Positions 14,016 to 26,700 of a DNA stretch of 64,000 nucleotides are shown one piece after another. The notes under the pieces were generated by a model. That model was not told the DNA's origin. It made no database searches and saw only the letters and a list, made by a program, of their open reading frames with translations. The stretch is from Bombus terrestris (lineage: Eukaryota; Arthropoda; Insecta; Hymenoptera; Apidae). How positions within the stretch are numbered: the first letter of the stretch is position 1; every line of letters begins with the position of its first letter. A program made the translations under genes and the position numbers. The stretch spans positions 8,971,725-9,035,724 of the forward strand of contig NC_063274.1 of the NCBI RefSeq assembly GCF_910591885.1, read 5' to 3'.

Positions 14016-14120
14016 CTGGTGGGAGGCGAATTCGACATGGAACTCAACTTCGTGATTCAGGACGCACAGAATATCAGGCACATGCTGGAACTGCTCGATC
14101 ATTGCCCGCCCAATCTCCAG
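14016..14120 (+). CDS. rg: rg exon A (35 codons, alpha-solenoid)
   Basis: The acceptor is gattacag and the donor is gtaagc. The exon holds 35 complete codons starting LVGGEFDMELNF and ending HCPPNLQ, phase 0 at both ends. It matches the NBEA segment that directly precedes the AEIW... segment. The preceding coding exon of the family (the conserved segment before LVGGEF) was not found in bases 1-14015, so the upstream intron is probably at least 14 kb. The next exon is 41.6 kb away, making this an isolated exon. A longer ORF reading on past the donor to 14276 is intron read-through. Confidence 0.95.
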
Positions 14121-17100
14121 GTAAGCATTGGGCGTAACGTTCGCCTCGATCAAACTAATTATCCAAGGGGCTGGGGTGTTATACCACGCCACAAATTTGA
14201 TTCTGCGAAGGAACACACGATCACTGCGATCAATACGTCAAACTTGCTCGTAATTAATTTCTTGCTCGACCGCTAATATGTAGACCATTTCTTTGTCCCC
14301 TAAGAAACCTAATTTTCTCGTGGTTTAAATATTGAAAATGGATAAAAGGCACAAAAATAAATCGGAGACGTATAATAAAATTTTTCTATTCAATCCCGTT
14401 AAATCTACCGAAAAATGTAAAATTTACGTAAAGCTCCTAATCACGTTCAGGAAAGTTACAGACCGATAAGCTGCGTGTTATATAATGATATACCTTTTTC
14501 TCAAACTTTCGGTTGGAAAAAAGGGGAAGTTCAAAACTCTGAACGCGCTCGACGGGAAAAAAGAATTGAAATCCATTACGTTGCAAATTTCGTTCGAGGG
14601 AGAAAACGAATGCGCAGAGCGCAAATTTTTTTTTTCACCCACCGTGAAGCCACGGGAATTTATCAACCTCGTCGACGTCGCTTGCATTGCTGTCTCGATT
14701 CAGACACGTTACCAGTTTCAAATCGTTACCAGTTTTCTTCCTTGATGGAGAAAAATGGAACTCGCGAAATAGTGGTATGATTTGCTGCGCGAAAATTGGA
14801 ATGATTTTATTCGTTACAAATGGTTGCAAATTAATCAAGATCAGACACCAACCGTTTCGAACTGTTTTATTATCCTTTTACTTGTTATATAAAATATACG
14901 ACAGTTTGTGCAATTATTCGAAAACTTGTAGAATCTTCTTATAAATATATTATGTGTTATGTATAGAAAATGTTGAAATTTAATAAAAAAATTTGTCGTG
15001 TCTGTATACGCTGCTAATGAAATTTCGAAATATTTTATGTAACACATACGATATATAAAATCTTTTCTGTGTTATGCGTTGAAATACTTTTGTGAGCCCC
15101 GTATATACAGAGGGCATAGAATTAACTGTGTAAAATATATACGTACAAAAAGTGAAACCATCAGTTAGTCCACGCAAAACAATGCTCGTCCATAACACAC
15201 GATGCAAGAAATATCGTTCCCGTTCGAGTTGGGCGTGCAAGAAACGTCGAACCGCTACGTCGCGCCGTTTTCTTCGCAACGTCGATGCATCACGTGTCGA
15301 AAACGGTAGTCGTGAAAAACGCAGCACTATTACGGGGCTTCGAAGTCGTTGCATTCCGTCTCGTTAAGGGAGCCATCAGAACGACGAGATACAGGCATAA
15401 GGATAAGAAAGTTTCGTAAGTAATAGCCGGTGTTCGGCCGCCGCGTCAAGCGAAGAAAAAGCCATTTACTCTTTCTACCGACGCGACGAGTTGTTAAACT
15501 TGCGCGAGCTGCTTGCGTCGTGGCGAGAAACTTTCGATGTAAAAGTAAATAGAAATTTAAACTGTGTACACGGAATAAGTTATAAGAGCCTTGTTCTACC
15601 GTTTCTCGCGTCCTTTGATCACAACAGGGGAAAACGTTGTTGCACGGTTCCGAACTTTACAATAGAATCTAATTTGTTGCTTCAATGATGCAAGTTTCAC
15701 AAACGAACAATTTGCCTCACATTGTTCTCATCAGTTTTATATACACGTATTGTTATATCATAATCTAATATTTAATCAGTCTGACAAGATGGAATCTATT
15801 AAACTCAAGGGACTTTTATTATTATGTCCGGTGACTCTCTATACAAACCGGGCTCCACGCCGCAGATAAGATGGTTGCTAGATATCCACACACCCTCATT
15901 GCGTATCCTCAATAATCTTAAGGACCCACCATAAATCTTGGCATTTTCATAATTAAGGTCCTTCAGATCAAACAAGTATCTTCTTACTTCAAGTGTTCCT
16001 TAAATTTATTGTCTACTCCGGGAAGGTACGATATCTCCCGCTACCAACTTTTTCTCGGGGACGGCTAGAACCCTTCCTTGTCCACCAACTTTTTTTTTAT
16101 CCAAACAGAAGCAATGATTATTGCCTTCACTTTCCTAGATAAATTGCCATCAACAAATCCAATGGTCCCGTGCGCCGGACACACCCATGAATAGCTTTCC
16201 TCCGCCACAGCATCATCACCGAATTTTATTGGTTTTCCATCTTTAGACCAGCCAACATCTGTGTTCGGCTTTTCATGCGTTAACCAATCAATGTCTTGAC
16301 TGGTTTATCAGCCTTAGTTCAGTCATTTGTTTAACTTATATCTATACACACCGAGTGTAACTGTCTATGTCTACAAAGTTGTTGGAATAAAGTGTATATT
16401 ATAAGCTATCACTTCAGTGTTATAATCAGTTCAACCATCTCTATTATCCTAATTGAAATAGGGGATCGATCATTTAACGTAACAGGAATAATCGTAACGG
16501 GAATTTATGACTCCTGTTGGCGCGCTTCTTCGCGATCGCGTTTCCCCGCGAACGGTCGAACATTTATTTTTGTGGAAATTCCGTAAAATTGTTGAATCTA
16601 AGTGGAAGAAATAGTATCGAAAAAGATATTAAACAAATTCTTGAAGTCCCCTTCCATAACCATAATGTTGGAGAACAGAAACCGATAACGTAAATTGATT
16701 GGAAAGAATCGTAAATGAGATGTTGCGTTCGCGCGACGAATAAAGATACAAATGTAATGGATGGTTGATTAATTGGATAACGTAAGTCGAGTAATTAATC
16801 TATTAATCAGAAAGCACGTTTTTACATATTGTAACTTGAATAAAAACAAGGATGCTTTAATTTCAATGCAAGTTAAATCGGAAAGTGAGAACGGCTCCTA
16901 CTTTTATATTCCACTTCCAAACATATCCCAAGTTCTTTCATTAATGTATGCAATTGAATAATGCTCGCTTTTGCATCATTTGACACGCTTTGGCATTTCA
17001 ATTTACATAATCGAATAATCGATAACCAGAGTATCAGTTTCCATATAATTTGTACATGGTCGTTTAGGTAATTGACGTCCTACAGTACATTAACTGTAGA

Positions 17101-20100
17101 GTATGTATATCTTTTAATATCTACGAGGTTACGTTCGTTTTGCTCATCTCCGCGAAATCTTTAATTATTTTGAACATGAAAAAGGTTATAAAACAGACAT
17201 GTTTCTCGTTTCATCCATCTGCGTGTTAAAATCAGGGTGCGCCAGAATGTTTTATACATCTCAATATTTTTATTAACTGACAATGAGATACGAAACGAAG
17301 AGGGCATATAGAAATAAAACAATATACCATTGCGATCAGTATATTATGTAATTTCAATGTTATTAAAAGAGGATATAGAATTATTGAAAACAAAGAGGTT
17401 CCACAGAATACGAATGAAAATCAGTTGTTTGAAACATCGAAAATAGAATGGCAGAAAATATTAAAAGTTATTCAGTGAAATAATAATTCACAGGGAACAA
17501 TTCTCAAATTAAAATGTTACCTGTAACCAATTCGATCGTGTCTTTGATATCATTTCAGTTGCGCCCAAAATAATTTTTATATCGTCGCAACTATGGAGAA
17601 CTGTCAAGTGATCCACTTTAAGTAGTACATCTTATAACATGAAATAGTAACAACTAGAAATAATGATCAAAACTGCGATATATGTATCCTAAGGCGCTTT
17701 AGTAAAATTTAATGTTTTCCTCGTTGTTCGCGGTTGATAATAAGTGAATCATCAAGAAATGTGTATTAACGGAGGATAATAGCTCAGTAATACGAATCTA
17801 CGGTGTGAATTCGCCGTATCATCTTGACAGAATTGCCTGTGGCTGATATAATCTGTTGGAGATCGGTTTCTGGTGTCCTCAGAATCCAGTTCGAGCACGT
17901 TCCTGAAATGTTAATACTGTTAAGGGAGTTTCCTCGTCGATGTCTCCAGCTGTACAATGCTAGTTCTCTACATATGAGTGTCTTATATGCACGTATATGT
18001 ATAGGAAATGTCCTGAGAAATACATATACATGTACGTAAATACACGTACATAGAAGGCTCCAGTCATTGAAATCTAAGCCAGGCACGATACAGTATGCAA
18101 CGTGTTACTTCAACGAACGTTTCTTGTATTCTTGTTGTCGAAATAATTGAAGGAGCACTTGATTTGTAAATCTAGCTTTTTATAAATGACTTTTTGTAGA
18201 GAGTATGTAGCATAGTATGGGAATAATTGAAGATTTCCGATATTTATGATTTGTGTGAGAAGAATGTTCTTCCTCTTTGAATTTCTGTAAGAAAATACAG
18301 CAAAGAAGATTTAAAGGGTCAGGAAAATATTTGGAGAAGCGTAGAAAAGTGTTCAAGTGTAAAAAGAGTTTCGTACTCTATAAAACCAAAGTAAATTAGT
18401 ATTAATATCTGTACTATTAATTTCGAAGCGATGAAATTTAATAGGAGATTTAATATTGGTATGATTAAGCAAGTAAATTTCAATGTTGATCTGGTGTACA
18501 TAGAAACTTTCAAAGTTCCTCTGTTTATCCACTTCGGTCCCTTTTCCAACGTTAGATTTAGAAATAGAAGCAAACGGCTATATGCGAATATTTATTCTTT
18601 GAGTCCTACAAACAAACTGACAATAACCAACGGTGAAACCTTTAAACGAGATCAATAGAAACCAAATTGAACTTCCCGGTACAAAGACCAACCAACAATA
18701 AACGGTTTCCGTCCTTGCGCGACTAGCTTGTACTTGAATATCAAGACGAAGAGAAATAACATTTCAATAATTTCCATCGGAGGTTTTCTCGGCTGGGGTC
18801 TTTGTACCAATTTACAGTCAACTGTTATTCACCTCGGAGGCAGAGGTTGACGTTCCTCGAAAGATACCAACTAGATTGAGAAATACACAATTAAATACCG
18901 ACTATATTTCTTCGTTATTTATCGTGGTAACCTCGTTGCAACGTGGTAAGATCTACAAAGAGGCAATTAAAATGAATGAAACATCAGGTTACAGACTTGA
19001 AAGGTACCACCAGTCAGAGACAAGAAAATGTCGCTGCTCTGTAAAGCCGGTAAAATCAACGAAAACAACTGAAATATTGAATCTTTTCATTAAGCAACGT
19101 GCCAGTAATCCGGTAGAATTCCAATCGAATTTGCTGTGTCCATTATCGCATGGTTGAAGGTTCAAAGGCGCGAATCCCTGTAACCGTACGCGACTCGTTA
19201 TAGAACCTATTCACAGCAGAGTTTTAACATGCATTGCCATTACGCTTTATACCACGTTACGATATAACGAACACGATTCGAAATTTTCTTGTATTAGATT
19301 TTCTTCTTTTTCGTTTATCGTTGTTGAACAGCATGGTTGAGATACGTTTTGGAATTGAAGTTTTTAAAGTTCCTTTTAAATTACATCACTTATGTATGCA
19401 TGTGTTTTGATGTTTACTAATCTGGATGTATTTGCAAGAGAAATTTAGTTTATATGCATATGACAATACATAGCAAATGATAATTAAATTGTGAATCCTG
19501 TGGTATATTGAGATATTAACGTATTTAGTTAGCAGCGTAATTCGAATATTCTTTATAAATTTTCAAACACATATTTAAATTCATACGGTCAAGTTCAAAT
19601 CTAAATATTTAAATAAAAATTTAAATTTTCAAATTTAGCTTTTTAAATTACAGCGAATTACCATTTTTCTAACATGATTTATGACAACTGAATATTGAAC
19701 AAAGTTAATTACACGATAGCCAACCTGTTAATTTCAAACTTTGATAAAGTAACGTTTCGTATGCAGGAACCTATCACCGCACTTGAAATCCAAATAAAAT
19801 CGTATCGGCGGACGATTGTTACTGTAGGTGCTAGCTCGGTGATCTCAATTAATTACCAGGTCTGGCAACGTTGATACAGCTGGTGGTTAACCGTATTCCG
19901 GAGGAAGTACTTCAGATACAACCATTTACCGGTGTCGTATCGATGAAATGTAAATTTGGATAACTGCTTGCAAACGTCATTCATGTCGGTGCAATCTGCA
20001 CACCGAGCCGTCTATCTCATGCATATGCCTCTGGCAGACTGCGCTATCGCTTTCTCCTGCTATATTCGCTTTTAAGGAATAAATGCGACCCGTGTTTACA

Positions 20101-20736
20101 AGTCAAGGGACACCGAGATCGTATTCGTGTAGCGAATTTGCAAGTAAATATCGGACACGTAAATTTCGCAAGTTATGACATGGGTTATGATACCCCAAGA
20201 GTCGCGTAAACTGTTTATAAGTGGATCATAGTTTTATAAGTGGTATCATAGTCGCAATATAGCCATAAATTATATTCCTAATATACATTTAAAGTATCTA
20301 AAATAGCAGTGATGTATTTTCCAATGTAAAAATAAAATTTGGATAATGAATTATTCATTAAATATGTAGATAGTAATAACGTAACTATTTTTTTAATATT
20401 TAATGTCTGTCAGCGTATCCATTTTTAATATTAATCTAGCTATGGTACACCTGATTTTAATATTAATTTAATCTTCATGTTGCACAACCGTGAATACCTT
20501 CTTTATAGAAACTTCACCAGCTACGATTTACTTTTCCGATAATTCGGTAAACTATGAACTATACCTACTTCAGTGGAAGCTTGGAACCATTTGTCAAGGT
20601 GCAAATTACCAGTTAAGTCAGACAAATCGCGACAATGGGAAAACGCAGTCGCGCGGAATAATCGGAAGGCGAGGTATATACAATCAGTCCGGACTGACGC
20701 CGACGCAATCTCGAAGAACAGCAAAATTCTCTTCCT

Positions 20737-20770
<34 letters not shown>

Positions 20771-23700
20771 ATGTGTGTGTGTGTGTGTTTTTTAAAAGTA
20801 ATAGCAAGTAAATTTATACGACAATTCGTTGAACATCAGTAAACTGTTAAATCCGTTCTAGACAAAGAAACGTTTGGGTTTGAGCCACACTATGCGCTCT
20901 TTGTCCGAACAATTTGACGTAGATGGTTGCACCGAGACAGATTTAACAAGTTCTTCACGGCATTGCGAAGTCAATGAATAACACTCGCGTTTCGCGAACT
21001 ATAATGATTTAAGCGATATAACTTGGATATCGCGGGATTACCGGATGATACTGGCTTTCATAAATTTCAGCCTGAGTTATGGACATAACAATTCCGTTCT
21101 GCCATGACAGTTGAGCATCGAAAACACGTATACAGCTAGTCGGACATAAATTTGGATTAATTTCGTGATAGATCAACGAGATAGGGAGATGGAGCTAGTT
21201 CGGGATAATATGTTTGGTGTTTTAAATAAACAAGTAAATGTTAAAATTCACAGGATAATCGTGTAACACTGATCAAAGTATAGCTCGAATTTGATCGTGC
21301 ATTAATATGGAATATCGCGTGTATTTTAGCATTATGACAGCAAATACAATTATGAAAATTACGGAATTCTATTCCGTAAATAATGAATAATGTATAGAGT
21401 ATAATAAGTATAACAGTTATAACAAAGTAAATTGAATGCGTAAAAATATTAGAAAGGACAATAAAATGAGGTATAGACAACAGTATAAGAATCATCTAAA
21501 TTCTAAAATTAAAGGATATTTACTACAGGTGAGATTTAATTAGTCAAAAACGAGATATGTACAGATACAATTTCATATAGCAATAATAATAATATTTTTT
21601 CCAAATACCTATGATATTTGTAAAGAATCATACATTTTATGTTATGCATTTGATGGAGGATTTGTAATTTTTATGTCTTCAATATTTGTTTGCATATTCA
21701 AAAATGTAAAAAACTATTGAATAAATAATATATCTTTCACATGCATATACTAACTTTTAATTTCTGTTGCATACCAACAGCATGTTGCTTTGAAAGAGGA
21801 AAGCATATTGCAATGAAAAAAGGGAAGAAAAAAATGCAGATGAGAAGCAGAGGGGAGGATTTACGTTTCATCGAATAACCATTTATCAGAATTTCGAACT
21901 AGACTAACAAAATACAGACGCGGCCTGTAACGCGTTACACAAATCTGCAATGTTGCGGCGCTGTTGAAATTGGACGATCTCCAAACGCTTCCAAACAGCG
22001 AAATAAATATGGACGACGTATGAAGTTGCCAGATAAAATTTCCCGATGAATTATTACGCGATCGTGTAAATAATCGGTGGAAATCAAATTGGACAAGTAA
22101 AATTCGTATGAAATCTATAAAAAATTCGACCGTGCATGATTTATTGTTTATAGAGAAAATATTTCTTAAAAAAAGATACCTGAGTGACGTTTGATTTTTT
22201 TTAGCAACATAAAATGAGCTACTACCATAATACCTTTTGCTGTCAACACTCTTTTAAAATTGGCAAACTAGGAAAATTCGTTTTCACCAACAATTTATTC
22301 AATGTCAATAAACTTTAGCGCATGAAATTAATAACGCACAAATAATTCAACATTCATGGTAAACAACGAAACAACCATCAAACACAATCGTTCGTATGAC
22401 AGGATAGAATCGATCGAATTACTTCTGCAAATTTCTGCAATGAAGAAACTAACGTATTCGCAGCCACGTCCGATCGTGGGATATGCAGGTGTACGCGCAT
22501 GCAAATGAAGATCTGTTCCGAAATGAAACGTCGAAGATAAAATCTGTTAGCGTGAAAACGGAGTAACAACACGATTCAACAAAGATTGAAAACCTTATCT
22601 TCCACGCGATGCATTAATTTCGGTTTGTAAATTATGTTCTATCGAATGCAACGTGCACTTCATTTACTCCGGCGATAAATTAATAGTATGAGAGTTTAGT
22701 TGGACGCCACTTCGATCGCTGGACAGACACGTCGAACATTGTCAATTCAGTGGTGAGAATGCTATGTATCCTACGGTCTGTCAGTATTGCAGTGAGCCAT
22801 GCTGTCGTTAATCTCTGCCCTCTATTTCTCATTTCGAATCTACATCGATCGATATCCTAAATTTACCGTAAACAGCTTTGACGTCAAAATGTCCAACGAA
22901 TTTAATTTTAAATTTCATTTTTAATACGAACGATATCCCAACTCCGCGAATTTAATATAAAGATTCAAAGCATTCTGAATAAAAAATTTGAATATTGAAC
23001 AGATCACGTGAAATTCTATAACTATGATATAAAATACCAGATTTAAACGAGTTTTGCCCTAAGAAATTTAATATAGACGGACGTCGATTCAAGAGAATCG
23101 ATATATCATTCTTGATTTAGGAGACTCGATAGTGACACCTTTCTGGACTCGAAGTAATAGATACAAACGATCTTGGATTCGACATATCAATCTAAACCCA
23201 AGGGATCTGATACAGACTACCACAGAGCCAAGAAACTTAATTTAGATCAGTGCTGGTCCCCGGGATTTGGTGTGGATGACCTGGATTCTTGGACCTACGT
23301 AGTACATACGCCACCTCAAGGTCCAAGGATCGAGATCAATTCGTTTAGATGTTCAGTAGACTGTTCAGTTTTCTCCAACGTTATTTATACGGAGTTCCTT
23401 CGGTGAAAGTAAGGCTGCCAGCATCGTGTCCCTTTGAGTTAGGGTCATTTGTATCGCTTGTGTCACGTATTATTTGTCTCAATCCCTTTAAGTCAGAATT
23501 GACTGTTCTACATGCCACTCTTTGAGTCAGGATTATCTATCTTTGATCCGAACTTGACTACGTTGGTCTCTTTTGATTTGGAGCCGTCTTAGTAATTCGT
23601 TTTGACGCAGAGTTGCAGATCTAGCGCTGCCTTTGAACCAAGCTGCCGTTATCCTTCTCTTGTTTCATCTATGACTACTTTTGTTAACTTCTTTCAATCT

Positions 23701-26700
23701 AGAATTATCTATGTTAGACTCTTCCGATTCGAGATCGTTTTCCCTCAGTCATTCTAATCCAAACTCGGGTTTCTGTAATACAAAACTATCCCTTTTACGA
23801 TATCTTTTCGATTTAAAATTATTTATGCCAGATCTTTTCCACTGAAGTTTTTTAAATCGAACGGAAAGATTGGCAGTAATGAACATTTTATTACATTAAC
23901 ACTTTCATAGTGTGATCGTTTGATACAATTTCTTGATTTTTAAATATCCAATGTGTATAACGAATATCTAATGTCAGATTTTTATCGAGTATAGCTCTTT
24001 AAATAAATTTGTATGCTTAAAAGGTAAATCAATTGGTATTAGAAAGTTGCATATTCATATTAATTTAATCTTTCCTATTCGACAAATCTCAAATGTATTC
24101 TACCACAGAATGTTACAACGCAATCTACTTTCCAAGCTACAAGTGGTCAAATCCCTTCACTCTGCCACTTCGCCATAACTCTGCCAAGACATTACAGCAA
24201 ATAATCCATGACCTAGTACCAAAGATAACGAACATTCGAGACCGCGAAACTTCACCCAAGTTCGTTACAAAGTCATTAATCATACAATTTAACAGACGTT
24301 GAAGGCATGTTTAACCCTACATCCTGCATGCACGCCAACGGTACAAAATATTTTACGTGGGCCTGTTAATACCACGCGTCGTCAGCATTATTCGGCCGTA
24401 TAATGTGAAGGGAGTATAAACAAGCATACATATACTACAAGTTAATACCGTGCTACAGAAGTGAAGCTGAAAGCGCAAACGCGTTTAGGAAACATCGGGT
24501 CAAGTTTAATGACTCAACTTCGCCGCGTTTCTCTCAGAAACACGATGAAACATGGATGTTTCCAGTCAACAGGATTCGCCGCGCATCACCGGAAGCAGCG
24601 AAACTCCAAGGCTCGTTGCCAGCTTGTGAGCTTTCTAAGCATAACTATACATTACCAATGTTTTCTTTTCACATTTACTTAATGAACATGTTTGTATAAT
24701 TTTTGCGATGATTATGATATAATCGTTTTTATTCGTCGGATTTCAGAGAGTCTCTTGTAGAAATTTTATGGAATGAATGCATATTTGAATGTGTCTACCG
24801 GTATTTGTTTGCATGACAAAATGAGTCATGAAATATGAAAAGATTCATATTTTTAATTTTGGAGCTTCGATGAATGATAAACGAATGGAACGACAAACAT
24901 AAAAGTCGGTGAACCTGTTAGCAAAGCAAGCAGAGCTTGAAAATCGTACTGTCTACATATACAACGCGTAACGTTTGAAATCAAAATTTTCGAATGTTTA
25001 TTCTTTTCAGAAATTTTTTAAAATTTCAATAAAATCATATATCTATCAAGTATTTATTCATCATCATCGGGTATTTACTCTTGGCTCTAGCACCGAAGAA
25101 CGGTAAATGCCTCGCAGTTATAGGCTTAATTCGTTGTAAACGCGCATTGATATTTTCCAGCTATTTCACGATTGTAGTCGCATGACGGGTATACATTCGC
25201 ATAACAGGAATGTCTTTAGTTATTAGCCAGGTCGGGATATTAATCCCGGTTAGCGGCAAGTGGCGCGATAATAGCGACACTTGCGTTGCGGTCAGCTCGA
25301 ATTTATGTCGACCGAGCTCTTGTTGTCGTAGGTTCTGTCGGTCGGAAGCGAGTCATTGTCGAAACATCAGAGCATCGACGATAACCACTCTTCGTCGGCG
25401 ATGCTCCATGTACCGCAGACAGAACCGACCAGACACACCAAAAGCGTCGTGTTGCAGTTAATTACTCGCGGATCGAATCGCCGAAACGACGGGGATTACC
25501 GGAGAAATTAAAACATCAGATGGTAGCACGATAACATATTTTCTGTTGTTAGCGTAGCCGATCGTTAAAATTTCATACGGTAGCCGGAAAATGTAATCAC
25601 CAACGGTAAAACGTTCCATCCTCTCACCCGATATTCCAAGCGAAAATTGTGGAAACGCAAGGCGGTAATATTCGCGATATCATCTTGTGGTGTTGTGTAT
25701 ATGTATATTACTTTTGAAATTACCATTGGAAACTTCGGGCTTGTTAGTGAAACATTAATGTGATTGCAGGTAATTAGTATATATATTTATATATGTATGG
25801 TTAAAATTTAAGATAATATTACAGTTGGTAGGTTGGAGATATTAACTTTCCTGTTTGTTATGTATCTTTACTATTTGAATTTCTGAAAATACCACTCTTC
25901 AGTGTGATATCGTGGAAACCAACTTTCAAATTGCTTTCAGTAATCGTATTTTGCTTTTTTTTTTATTTACGAGCTATAGATATCCTAAAATCACATAGAT
26001 TGACCATATCTGTATAAGTAACGTTAGACATTTCAAAAGAATGAGATTCAAAAGATCGTTTTTCGAACTTCGAACTGCAAACTGCATAGAAAGTTATAGA
26101 AATTTATTTATGTACTTATTCGTTCGTAGGAATCCGCCTATATTACACGTATTTCGAGAGAGAAGGAAATAATTTGCATTGTGAACGCTACGACATCGAG
26201 AATACAACATAAAATAACAAGCCTAAACTTTTGAACGACGGTGTACACATAAACGCGTTTAACAGACCGCATCATGTGTTTTCGAGCTCGAAGAAAAATC
26301 ACGTTAACGAATTTGTAATCCGATAGTGGCGGCTACGAAATCAAAGTTTCCAGCTCGATGCCACTATTTGTGCATAAAATAAACAGCGCGGTTAACGATG
26401 GAAGATTTATTGGCGCGCAATCAAATATTTCATTTAACAGTTTGTTTTTTTAATCCGAAACACCCGTTTATATATTTATACGTTCTTTCGCGTCTACACG
26501 ATATTTATGCGCATGTTCGGGAGTCGCAAGCACGCGAACCAGAGTGAAGAAATTATTACACTCTCCTAACAGCGCTGAAACTTTATTATGAATGTGTGGC
26601 AATATACTTTTTTCCACTGAGTAATTTTTTATTCATTCCGAACACACGTAAACCGCAGGAGTATTTTCTCTCTTATATTATTTTTTCGTTTAGTTTGAAC

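Larger units (their letters stand above)
16441..23039. other. rg: rg giant intron segment, mostly featureless
   Basis: AT-rich sequence with CpG-denser blocks at about 19780-20150 and 22420-22760. A CT/GT microsatellite, a 12-bp inverted repeat pair and an exon-like minus ORF near 17902 are listed separately. Nothing else is supportable. Confidence 0.5.

Noticed and set aside
19155..19185. GGTTCAAAGGCGCGAATCCC resembling a tRNA T-arm
   Set aside because: No matching acceptor, D-arm or anticodon structure upstream.
23173..23406. 77-codon ORF with an apparently charged, protein-like product
   Set aside because: It lies entirely in the degenerate minisatellite, whose repeat unit creates the open frame.
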